NCBI GenBank assembly: GCA_014874365.1
Contig: JACWAH010000010.1
Coordinates: 1-64,000 of the forward strand
DNA length: 64,000 nucleotides
Direction: 5' to 3'
Source of the DNA: Thermoplasmatales archaeon
GTDB lineage: Archaea; Thermoplasmatota; Thermoplasmata; Thermoplasmatales; Thermoplasmataceae
Shown here: in pieces, positions 8,590 through 15,305 of the stretch
Layout: each line of letters starts with the position of its first letter
How positions within the stretch are numbered: the first letter of the stretch is position 1
Translations under genes and position numbers: made by a program
The notes under the pieces: model-generated
Databases searched by the model: none
What the model was told of the DNA's origin: nothing
Seen by the model: only the letters and a program-made list of their open reading frames with translations

Positions 8590-8661
8590 GCCACTGGAGG
8601 GTTTTGATCCCCCGACCTACTGATTACAAATCAGTTGCTCTACCTCCTGAGCTACAGTGGC
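8590..8661 (-). tRNA. tRNA-Thr (anticodon UGU)
   Basis: The minus strand folds into a full cloverleaf. The acceptor stem is GCCACTG/CAGTGGC. The anticodon stem ACTGA/TCAGT surrounds the loop TTTGTAA with anticodon TGT. The T-arm is GGGGG with CCCTC (one G-U pair). There is no intron and no encoded CCA. Confidence 0.95.
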
Positions 8662-8822
8662 CTGTGAGTTGGTCTGTCCCTGCTCCAGATTCTTCAGGTT
8701 TATTATAGGTTTTCACAGTTTTTTTTCATTTCGTTGATCGGAGCACCAATTTTGACTTGATCGCAGGTAACGTTAATTAGGTCCCAAGTGAATCTCTTTT
8801 CATAAAGGGGAAGGGAGAGGGC

Positions 8823-9134
8823 GTGAAAGATGAGAAGGAGCTCTTCGAACGAAAGTGGACAATAGACGGGATGATCCCTAACAAGTCAATCATAAGAAGA
8901 AGGATTCTTAGAAAAATTGAATTTGATGCTTTGTTCTATGTCATCTTCCTGGTCGTAGTCGTAGGGTACGGACTGTACACCGGTATCATATATGTGGTTT
9001 TCCCATTCTTTATCGCGTTTTTTATCGTCCTGTTCTTGATTATCGTGGTTGTTTCCTATTATACAGGTATCGATCCTTTCGCAAGAGCCAAGATAAAAAT
9101 CAGGTCCTTCAAAAGAGATATCGGGAAGAAATAA
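8823..9134 (+). CDS. Small two-helix membrane protein, 103 aa
   Basis: It starts at GTG after a purine-rich GGGAGAGGG. A basic, charged N terminus (about 1-33) precedes two hydrophobic segments, about 35-58 and 60-82, separated by very few residues. A short basic C terminus follows (KIKIRSFKRDIGKK). This suggests a hairpin membrane protein with both ends in the cytoplasm. No family was recognised. It converges on the phosphate-transporter gene, with the stops almost touching. Confidence 0.65.
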   Translation: MKDEKELFERKWTIDGMIPNKSIIRRRILRKIEFDALFYVIFLVVVVGYGLYTGIIYVVFPFFIAFFIVLFLIIVVVSYYTGIDPFARAKIKIRSFKRDIGKK

Positions 9135-10043
9135 TCATATGAAGTAACCGGACAGCCCAACCAGTAGCCCGGCAACAGGCGAGATTATCCATGTTGCCAC
9201 GACCATCAGGAATGGTTTCGTGTACAGTAATTTATATTTGTGGGAAAGTCCAATTCCGAAGATTGTGGATGAAAGGGTCTGTGTATTGGAAAGAGGTATT
9301 CCGTATATCGTTGCGATTTCAACAGCCACTGATGAAACTACAAGGGAAGTCAGGGCGTTGTGGTAACGCAGGGCAAATATATCCTCTCCCACTCTTTTGA
9401 GGACCCCTCCCGAAAGAAATATTGATCCTATGACAATTGCAGCAAGCATCAGGGCCAGGGTTAGAATTCCTCCTCCCTGCAATTGCTCTATCAGGCCAAG
9501 GGTATTTGCTCCAAGCGTAAATCCAGTGAACAGAGCAGTCGCTAAAAGGAGTATCTTTAAAATTGAAGCCTGCTGCCAGACATTTTTCATTGCCCTTCCA
9601 GTCGTGGCCCTGTTCACATAAATTGATGCTGCAATCAGGATCACGGGTGCAAGAGTCCAGGTTATTGCCAGTTTGAAAAGAAAGAACGTATCAACGCTGA
9701 AACCCCTTGATATGTCCAGGCCGGTGGAGATTCCAACCAAAGCCATAGTGAGCGAAAGAGGAGTTCTGAATATTGCTGCTGCGATGAATATCCCTATTGT
9801 CCCGGCGAAAGCAAATGTCGTGAGAATGTAGTCATTTGGCAGAATGGAGTCTGCTGCTCCCTTCATCAGGGACCCTTCTGCAATCAGCCCTATGGCAAAC
9901 CCGCCGATTCCAATGACTACTCCAAACAGCCTCGTGACGATCCTTGAGCCAACCAGAGTGCCAACTGCAGCCGAAAGGTTGTTTCCGGTTACAAGGGCAG
10001 TGAGAACAAACGCGAGTAGCAGGCTAACGTATTCATAAAACAT
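9135..10043 (-). CDS. Inorganic phosphate transporter, PiT family
   Basis: A polytopic permease of 302 residues that imports phosphate with a cation. The two PiT repeats are visible: TGNNLSAAVGT near residue 20 with its partner LGANTLG in the second half, and the second signature GIPLSNTQTLSS. It lies five bases downstream of the DUF47 gene on the same strand. This is the classical pit-DUF47 pair, in which the DUF47 protein is thought to regulate the transporter. The length is at the short end for PiT proteins, as in other archaea. Confidence 0.92.
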   Translation of the reverse strand: MFYEYVSLLLAFVLTALVTGNNLSAAVGTLVGSRIVTRLFGVVIGIGGFAIGLIAEGSLMKGAADSILPNDYILTTFAFAGTIGIFIAAAIFRTPLSLTMALVGISTGLDISRGFSVDTFFLFKLAITWTLAPVILIAASIYVNRATTGRAMKNVWQQASILKILLLATALFTGFTLGANTLGLIEQLQGGGILTLALMLAAIVIGSIFLSGGVLKRVGEDIFALRYHNALTSLVVSSVAVEIATIYGIPLSNTQTLSSTIFGIGLSHKYKLLYTKPFLMVVATWIISPVAGLLVGLSGYFI

Positions 10044-10048
10044 TTTGT

Positions 10049-10732
10049 TCAGACTGCAATGCTGTTTGCAATATTCAGGATAAGATCGGAAATGTCCTCA
10101 CAGGTATCGAGCAGGTCGTCGGCCTTGTGTGCCATCTCCATCAGGTGCAGGAAAGTAAGATACGGGAGGGTCCCGTTTTTCCTGTAAAAGTTGTCTATAA
10201 GGTCATCTTTATAATTGTCGACCTTCTCCTCCTTCTCCTCTATCTGAAATCTCTCCTGTCTCATCTGGTCAATATTTCCTGCCTGTACCATCCTCTGTAA
10301 TATTTCCAGCGACTCGATGTGAATCTTAATCATTTCGGTAAAGGTTTTGTAAGCGTTTTTTACCTCAATTCTATAGCTTTCGTTCCCGTCACCCATTGCG
10401 TTGAGGTATCTCCTTATCTCGCGCACTACAAAATATGCAGAGTCTATGATAGTATCGCACTTTTCCACCAGTTCGGACAGGCTGCCCATAAGGGTCGAGC
10501 TGATTGCCCCATGGGTTATTTCCATCTGGAGGGTGTTTGAAATCTCATCGGCCTGTTTTTCCATTGCCCTGACCCTTTCATAATTTTTGTCGATGTCCTT
10601 GCCATCGGATCCAAGCATGTACAATATTTCTGAGTCAGCCTTCAGGCCAAGTGCGAAAAATGGCTCAAGTTCCGAAAGAACCTGCTTTTCTCCCACCACA
10701 AGGAATTTCTTGAAGAAGTTTCGTCCAACCAT
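10049..10732 (-). CDS. DUF47/PhoU-like PiT accessory protein
   Basis: A 227-residue all-helical cytoplasmic protein of the TIGR00153/DUF47 family. Recognisable parts are the N-terminal FFKKFLVVGEK, the repeated acidic helices with EKQADEISNTLQMEI and the C-terminal AHKADDLLDTCEDISDLI. Both halves carry the E/DxxxD metal-binding style of PhoU-like domains. It directly precedes the PiT gene, so it probably controls phosphate uptake. aroD lies 33 bp upstream on the same strand and may be cotranscribed. Confidence 0.9.
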   Translation of the reverse strand: MVGRNFFKKFLVVGEKQVLSELEPFFALGLKADSEILYMLGSDGKDIDKNYERVRAMEKQADEISNTLQMEITHGAISSTLMGSLSELVEKCDTIIDSAYFVVREIRRYLNAMGDGNESYRIEVKNAYKTFTEMIKIHIESLEILQRMVQAGNIDQMRQERFQIEEKEEKVDNYKDDLIDNFYRKNGTLPYLTFLHLMEMAHKADDLLDTCEDISDLILNIANSIAV

Positions 10733-10765
10733 CGTCCGCCTTTCCCTGAGAATGCAGATTCCGAT

Positions 10766-11446
10766 TTAAACATGAGGTGGGTCATTTTTCCTGACAATGT
10801 TCATGAAATCCTCATACTGGGCGATGGTGGGTTGCCCCTCTGCGGTTGGCTTGCCGGCCCTCACATAGCAAATGTCACTCAGGAAGAGCGAGGCGAAGAG
10901 GCGCATTCCCGGTATTTTACCCATGGGCGAGAAGCAGAAAGGGATTTCCAGCTCCTGTTCAATCCTGAGTATTTTTGGAAGAGCATTAATGAATTCGTCC
11001 ATGGAAGAAAATTCAGGTGCAACCTTCACCATGAAAGGTGAAAAAGCCAGCATTTCCTTGACCCTCCTATCGATGGAATCCATCGGTCCATGAAAGGAAA
11101 TGATCTTCCTGCAGTCCAGCCGCGAAGTTAAAGGGGAAAGACTCAGGTCTACGTCTATAAGATCAGCTCCTCCTTTTACAGCTTCCTCGTAAAAAACTTC
11201 AGCATTTTCTCCTCTCTTCCTGTAAGTGAAAATGTACCTGATTCCCAGATCATTCAACCTTTTCACGAAATCCGGAATGTTTTCCAGCTTCCCACCCATC
11301 AGGTCATACCTGAATTCATAGACATTGGAAATAGAAAACGATTGACTGGACAGCATTTTGATCGTATCATGGTAGCTGTTCCCTATCGAGACAACTGGAA
11401 TGTTTTTCCCACGCACGATTATTTTCTCGGGATTCCAGTTACTCAT
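10766..11446 (-). CDS. aroD: 3-dehydroquinate dehydratase, type I
   Basis: It converts 3-dehydroquinate to 3-dehydroshikimate in the shikimate pathway through a Schiff base. The 226-residue barrel has the family's active-site segments in order: VYEFRYDL with the catalytic Glu, IISFHGP with His, MVKVAPE with the Schiff-base Lys, FSPMGKIPGMR and the closing PTAEGQPT loop. The start at 11446 sits about 26 bp from a TATA-like GTTTAAATTATATT (11467-11480, read on the minus strand), so the mRNA is probably leaderless. No other aro genes are in the window. Confidence 0.9.
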   Translation of the reverse strand: MSNWNPEKIIVRGKNIPVVSIGNSYHDTIKMLSSQSFSISNVYEFRYDLMGGKLENIPDFVKRLNDLGIRYIFTYRKRGENAEVFYEEAVKGGADLIDVDLSLSPLTSRLDCRKIISFHGPMDSIDRRVKEMLAFSPFMVKVAPEFSSMDEFINALPKILRIEQELEIPFCFSPMGKIPGMRLFASLFLSDICYVRAGKPTAEGQPTIAQYEDFMNIVRKNDPPHV

Positions 11447-11669
11447 TAATCAAGATGTCAACCGGGGTTTAAATTATATTCGGGACCCGGGGATGAAAAA
11501 GAACGCTGGTATGGATTGGCTAATGAGTACTATCTATCGTACATGATTACCCAAGGGTAACGAGATGCCCGGATTGTCTCGAAAATATTTATAATGCAAG
11601 CGCGATGAGCCCATTCACAGGACCAACGGCGAAGGATTGCGAAAAGCGCTTGTGGTGGAAGTAATCACT

Positions 11670-11948
11670 ATGGATTTAATAGAAATAAAGAAAGGAGGAA
11701 AATACACAGTCTATTCCAACAGCGGGGGAGATGAACCTATGAAGACCGAGGGAGAGTTCGTTGGCTATACGATTCTGGGCGAAGAAGGCGCGGTTGTTTT
11801 CAAGATTCCCAGTAATGACAAGAATCCTCTACTAAGAATCATCCCGGTAGGCGGAATACTTTCAATTGAATTCAGGGATGAGGGTCTCCTAAGCATAAAG
11901 AGCGAGAATGGGAAAAGGGACAAGGATCCAGCTTCCTACATAAGCTGA
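11670..11948 (+). CDS. Conserved archaeal hypothetical protein, 92 aa
   Basis: A small beta-rich soluble protein containing GKYTVYSNSGGDEPMKTEG, FVGYTILGEEGAVVF and LRIIPVGGILSIEF. I associate this layout with uncharacterised archaeal proteins of 90-110 residues that often look like small RNA- or nucleic-acid-binding barrels. The ATG at 11670 is preferred over the TTG at 11637 because GGTGGA lies about nine bases upstream of it. Its stop overlaps the end of the convergent thpR gene by 13 bp. Confidence 0.65.
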   Translation: MDLIEIKKGGKYTVYSNSGGDEPMKTEGEFVGYTILGEEGAVVFKIPSNDKNPLLRIIPVGGILSIEFRDEGLLSIKSENGKRDKDPASYIS

Positions 11949-12436
11949 ATTTCGCGCAGTTTTGAATAGACTGGCCCATCTGGCCTCAGTTCACTCTGGA
12001 AAAGATCCAGAGTTTCTGCTTTTATTTCCATTGCCCGTTTCTGGAACTGGAGATCACAATTTCCTTTTACCCGTGCTACGGTCACATGTGGCAGGAAGGC
12101 ACGGTTTTCCGGGTTTTTAATGATCTCTCTTTCAATTCTTTCGTATAGCCTTGCAGAGTCGTCCAGCAAATCGCGCATCACTACGATCCTGCACTTGTTC
12201 CGGTTGGGAAAACATTCCGGGCCCGAAAGCTTCAGCATCACAGAGGAGTCAACGTGAAACCTCCTCATCTTATCCTCAATTTCTTCAAGTTTCTCTGGGT
12301 TCAGGTCCTGGAAAAAGATAAAGGTCATGTGAACGCTGTTTTCCCCTGTCACCCTTAGACAGGAATGCCGGTACAGTTCCGTCCTGACCTTTTCTATATC
12401 CGGCCCTGTAACGGGAATTGCAAGAAAAGCCCTCAT
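11936..12436 (-). CDS. thpR: RNA 2',3'-cyclic phosphodiesterase (2H family)
   Basis: It opens 2',3'-cyclic phosphates on RNA ends; family members were first noted as 2'-5' RNA ligases. The 166 residues start RAFLAIPV, the typical N terminus. Both catalytic H-x-T-x motifs are present, VHMTFIFF and PHVTVARVK, and the spacing fits. The ATG at 12436 is supported by family alignment and by a TATA-like element about 26 bp upstream on the minus strand. It is divergent from gcvH with only 37 bp between the start codons. Confidence 0.9.
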   Translation of the reverse strand: MRAFLAIPVTGPDIEKVRTELYRHSCLRVTGENSVHMTFIFFQDLNPEKLEEIEDKMRRFHVDSSVMLKLSGPECFPNRNKCRIVVMRDLLDDSARLYERIEREIIKNPENRAFLPHVTVARVKGNCDLQFQKRAMEIKAETLDLFQSELRPDGPVYSKLREIQLM

Positions 12437-12473
12437 AGTGGAAGTAATATAAACGGATTGATAATATAGTAGC
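12437..12473. promoter_or_regulatory. Compact divergent promoter for thpR and gcvH
   Basis: Only 37 bp separate the two start codons. GTAATATAAACG (12444-12455) lies about 26 bp before the gcvH ATG. A TATA-like stretch read on the other strand (about 12462-12469) lies the same distance before the thpR ATG. The two TATA boxes thus face each other with crossed spacing, implying two leaderless transcripts that cannot easily assemble initiation complexes at once. Confidence 0.55.
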
Positions 12474-12845
12474 ATGTACAAAGTTCCTGACGGCATACAG
12501 TACACAAAGACGCATGAGTGGTTCAAGCTTGACGGAGATGTCGCTACCATAGGGATTACCGATTACGCACAGCATCAACTGACAGATGTTGTTTACATTG
12601 AACTTCCGAAGGTGGGGGATACCAGGAAAGCTGGTTCAGTGTTGCTGACCGTTGAGTCCGTTAAGTCAGCCGAAGAGGTGTATTCACCGGTCTCAGGCAC
12701 AGTGGTAGCAGTCAACAATGAACTGGAAACCAAGCCGGAACTCATCAACAAGGACAGCTATGCTAACTGGATGGCCAAGATAAAAGTCTCCGAAAAGGCA
12801 CAGGGGATTTCTGCAGAAGAGTACAGGAAACTAACAGGAGAATGA
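12474..12845 (+). CDS. gcvH: Glycine cleavage system H protein
   Basis: The lipoyl carrier that shuttles the aminomethyl group between the P, T and L proteins of glycine cleavage. The 123 residues match the family: YTKTHEWFKLDGD near the N terminus, IGITDYAQHQLTDVVYIELP, and ESVKSAEEVYSPVSG with the lipoylated Lys64. No gcvP or gcvT is in the window. A stand-alone H protein may also serve lipoyl transfer or oxo-acid metabolism. Its stop overlaps the rlmE start (ATGA), indicating cotranscription and coupled translation. Confidence 0.95.
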   Translation: MYKVPDGIQYTKTHEWFKLDGDVATIGITDYAQHQLTDVVYIELPKVGDTRKAGSVLLTVESVKSAEEVYSPVSGTVVAVNNELETKPELINKDSYANWMAKIKVSEKAQGISAEEYRKLTGE

Positions 12846-13438
12846 CCCCGGGCAGGAGACAGGACGATTATTACTTCAGAGCCAAGAGGTTAGATTACAG
12901 GAGCAGGGCAGCTTTCAAGCTACTGGAAATACAGGAAAAGTTCAAGGTTATAGGATCCGGCCCTGTTCTGGAATTTGGAAGCTCGCCGGGAGGATGGTCC
13001 CAGGTGACAGCGGGCATATCTGAAGGCCCCATACTTTCCATAGACAGGACTGCAATGGCGGAAATCCCCGGCGTTTCTTTCATGAAGAAGGATATGTTTG
13101 ATCCTTCGCTTGGAAATGAAATATCAGGTTGGTTAAAAGCGCATAATCTTTCAGGTTTTGCGACTGTCCTCTCGGATGCGATGTCGAAAACCACCGGTAA
13201 CCAGCTGCTGGATCATTCAAGATCTTATGAAATCTGCAAGAGGGTCCTTGAGCTTTCAAGAGATACACTCCTGACCAACGGTTCCGTTGTAATGAAGATG
13301 TTTCAGGGCGACCTGACTGCGCAGTTTGTAAAAGATGCCTCAAAGGATTTCTCTTTTCATAAAGTAACCTCGGTTAGCGCATCACGCCCTGGAAGCAGTG
13401 AAGTCTACGTGATATTGAAGCGCTTTACGGGTCCTTAG
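12842..13438 (+). CDS. rlmE: 23S rRNA 2'-O-ribose methyltransferase, RlmE/FtsJ family
   Basis: It methylates a 2'-hydroxyl in the A-loop of 23S rRNA (U2552 in E. coli). The 198 residues include DDYYFRAKRLDYRSRAAFKL with the first catalytic Lys, the SAM-binding VLEFGSSPGGWSQV, LSDAMS with Asp, VVMKMFQGD with Lys and SSEVYVI with Glu. The K-D-K-E tetrad is therefore complete. The start overlaps the gcvH stop by four bases. The 3' end overlaps the convergent gene ending at 13425 by 14 bp. Confidence 0.93.
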   Translation: MTPGRRQDDYYFRAKRLDYRSRAAFKLLEIQEKFKVIGSGPVLEFGSSPGGWSQVTAGISEGPILSIDRTAMAEIPGVSFMKKDMFDPSLGNEISGWLKAHNLSGFATVLSDAMSKTTGNQLLDHSRSYEICKRVLELSRDTLLTNGSVVMKMFQGDLTAQFVKDASKDFSFHKVTSVSASRPGSSEVYVILKRFTGP

Positions 13439-14075
13439 CCACAGGTTCGGGCCTTGCCAGTTCGCGGGATACCTGGTCAAATATCTCCAGTTCCATTACA
13501 GCCGCAATTTTCTTTCCATCCGATTTCTGTACAAGTACCCCCAACCCGTTTACAATTTCGTCAATTCTGGTCTGCTGGAGTGCTGAAAATCCCTTTATCT
13601 TTTCTATTTCCTTCTGCCAGGTAACTGTAAACTGCTCGGCATCCGGATCATTGAAGTTTTTCTTCCTTAACCTGGTCTTCCTCAGGGAATGCTTGATCAG
13701 CGATCGGGTTCCAATGTTTTTTACATAAGAATCTGCGAAACCTCCCTCGTCAATGTCAAGTGCAATTATTTCTTTGGATCCTTCTTCAGCGTACTTCACT
13801 GCATTGATGAATATCGGGGGAGGAACCATAACCTCTCCAAATCGTGAGAGTTTGCTGCCATAGATGATATCGTAATCGGACAACCCGACTTTGAATGGCT
13901 CCTTGAGAAAATATTTCAGTCCCTCGGTTTCTTCAGGCGACATTGATACTGCGAGTATATCTGGATTCAGGTCGCCAAGTATTTTCGTCAATTCTTCCCC
14001 TTCGCTCACAAGACCTCTTACGCCCCCTATCAGAAAAAGCTTGCACTCCTTGAAATCTATCTCTTCAATTCTCAT
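13425..14075 (-). CDS. Uncharacterised protein, possibly TraB-like, 216 aa
   Basis: A soluble protein that begins with a strand and a Gly-rich turn (LFLIGGVRGLVSEGEE), continues PDILAVSMSPEE, and ends with a helical, basic half containing LRKTRLRKKNF. The first 60 residues faintly recall the start of TraB/PrgY proteins, but the characteristic Gx(2)H is missing, so I do not assign it. Its start overlaps the stop of the upstream HTH regulator gene (ATGA), so the two are an operon and may work together. Confidence 0.6.
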   Translation of the reverse strand: MRIEEIDFKECKLFLIGGVRGLVSEGEELTKILGDLNPDILAVSMSPEETEGLKYFLKEPFKVGLSDYDIIYGSKLSRFGEVMVPPPIFINAVKYAEEGSKEIIALDIDEGGFADSYVKNIGTRSLIKHSLRKTRLRKKNFNDPDAEQFTVTWQKEIEKIKGFSALQQTRIDEIVNGLGVLVQKSDGKKIAAVMELEIFDQVSRELARPEPVAKDP

Positions 14076-15022
14076 ATGGGGTTTCTGTTCTTTTCCAGCA
14101 GGGCCTTAACGTCCCTCTGGTCGCAGGAATCTTTGAGCTCCCTGATAGTTACAATGTTCTGGTTTGATTCCCTGTTTGCTGTTTCCGATTCAGAGACGAG
14201 GAGAAATTCCCTGTCCATTGCCTGGGAGGCTTTTACAATTGCGTCTATTCTTCCAATCTCTTCTTTCAGGGCCCTTATGGCACCCAGGGTGAAAAGGAAA
14301 TCCTGATCCTCACACGCGACCGCGTCGTATGGGGTCTTCTTTGTTGGGTATATATCATAACCAACATTTTCCAGTATCCCAATAACTTCCTTGAGGAATG
14401 CGTCAGTTGTACTGGCCCCGACATTTTCCAATGCGGATGACCTTGTAATGGATATCAGGTCCATCTCCTGCCTGATCTGTTTTGCAAGCAGGTGCTCTAT
14501 CTTTCTTATTACATCAATTGACGCAGCGCTGCCTGATTCATACAGGGAAACGGACCTGCGGGATATTCCCACCCTTGAGGACACGTATCCTATGGACAGC
14601 CCCTGTTCCACCCTGATACTGTGCATCCTTTGTCCGTCAATAGGGACGTAATATCCTCCCGGCCCTGAAAACACGAATGGCTTGCTTCCATCCAGGTAAT
14701 CTTCAAAAGTTTCGGGGGAAAGCATTGGAACACCATGCCTGAAGTACATTATGCCGGGTTCCATGTCTCCTACACTGGACCTCCTTCCCACAACCAGGGC
14801 AGCGGCACCTATGAGCTTGGCAATCCTGATTATTTCATGTGCGACCTCTTTTCTCAGGGTATCTATGTTGTAGAGGACTTTAATAACGTAGCTTTCCAGT
14901 TTTGACCTGGCGATTATATCATACGCTGTGAGACCTGCAAGATCAAGATCAGACGCATCAAATCCGTGATCCGCGAGCATCTGGACTGTTTGATCGACCA
15001 GGTCTTTTCTGAGTCCTTCCAC
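14072..15022 (-). CDS. Archaeal HTH-type (Cro/CI-like) transcriptional regulator
   Basis: The 316 residues match the archaeal putative HTH regulator family (MF_00584). An N-terminal helical part of about 130 residues precedes a Cro-like helix-turn-helix, LSIGYVSSRVGISRRSVSLY (about 142-161). A C-terminal domain of about 130 residues contains VGYDIYPTKKTPYDAVA. The start is GTG at 15022, with TATA-like boxes at 15028-15038 and 15041-15054; the second gives near-zero leader length. The gene overlaps the following uncharacterised gene by four bases. Its targets are unknown. Confidence 0.85.
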   Translation of the reverse strand: MEGLRKDLVDQTVQMLADHGFDASDLDLAGLTAYDIIARSKLESYVIKVLYNIDTLRKEVAHEIIRIAKLIGAAALVVGRRSSVGDMEPGIMYFRHGVPMLSPETFEDYLDGSKPFVFSGPGGYYVPIDGQRMHSIRVEQGLSIGYVSSRVGISRRSVSLYESGSAASIDVIRKIEHLLAKQIRQEMDLISITRSSALENVGASTTDAFLKEVIGILENVGYDIYPTKKTPYDAVACEDQDFLFTLGAIRALKEEIGRIDAIVKASQAMDREFLLVSESETANRESNQNIVTIRELKDSCDQRDVKALLEKNRNPI

Positions 15023-15063
15023 AACCCTATTTATAAACGGAACTATAAAAACTTACCTAAGGT

Positions 15064-15162
15064 GAGGGATGGCAAGATAGCCAACGCACTTTTCAGCTCT
15101 GGCTTCCGGTACAACTTATTCGACATGGTGCAGATTTTAGGATGGTACCCCGCACTCATTAA
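15064..15162 (-). repeat. Dispersed ~99-nt repeat, copy R1, with decayed coding character
   Basis: It aligns with 45561-45659 over 99 nt with one single-base gap. On the minus strand both copies read as the start of a similar peptide. Here it is KLYRKPELKSALAILPSL (ATG at 15126, stop after 27 codons); the other copy reads KLCRRTVQKSALSILSSL. They are probably two stubs of one lost gene family. The repeat lies immediately upstream of the HTH regulator promoter. Confidence 0.6.
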
Positions 15163-15182
15163 ACACAGCACATTAACTACCG

Positions 15183-15200
15183 GCCCTTAAATAGAAGGGC
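15183..15200. terminator. Hairpin downstream of the propeller surface-protein gene
   Basis: GCCCTT and AAGGGC form a perfect six-base stem around AAATAG, about 105 bp beyond the stop of the minus-strand gene ending at 15306. There is no clear T-run, so the role as a terminator is a guess. Confidence 0.25.
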
Positions 15201-15305
15201 TGGATAGTAAAACTAGACGCTGATGGAGATTTTTTGAACTTGCTTCCTCATCTCCTTCTTATCTAGCGTTTAAATTCGCGGGAAAAGCATCCCTCTATCC
15301 AGTCA

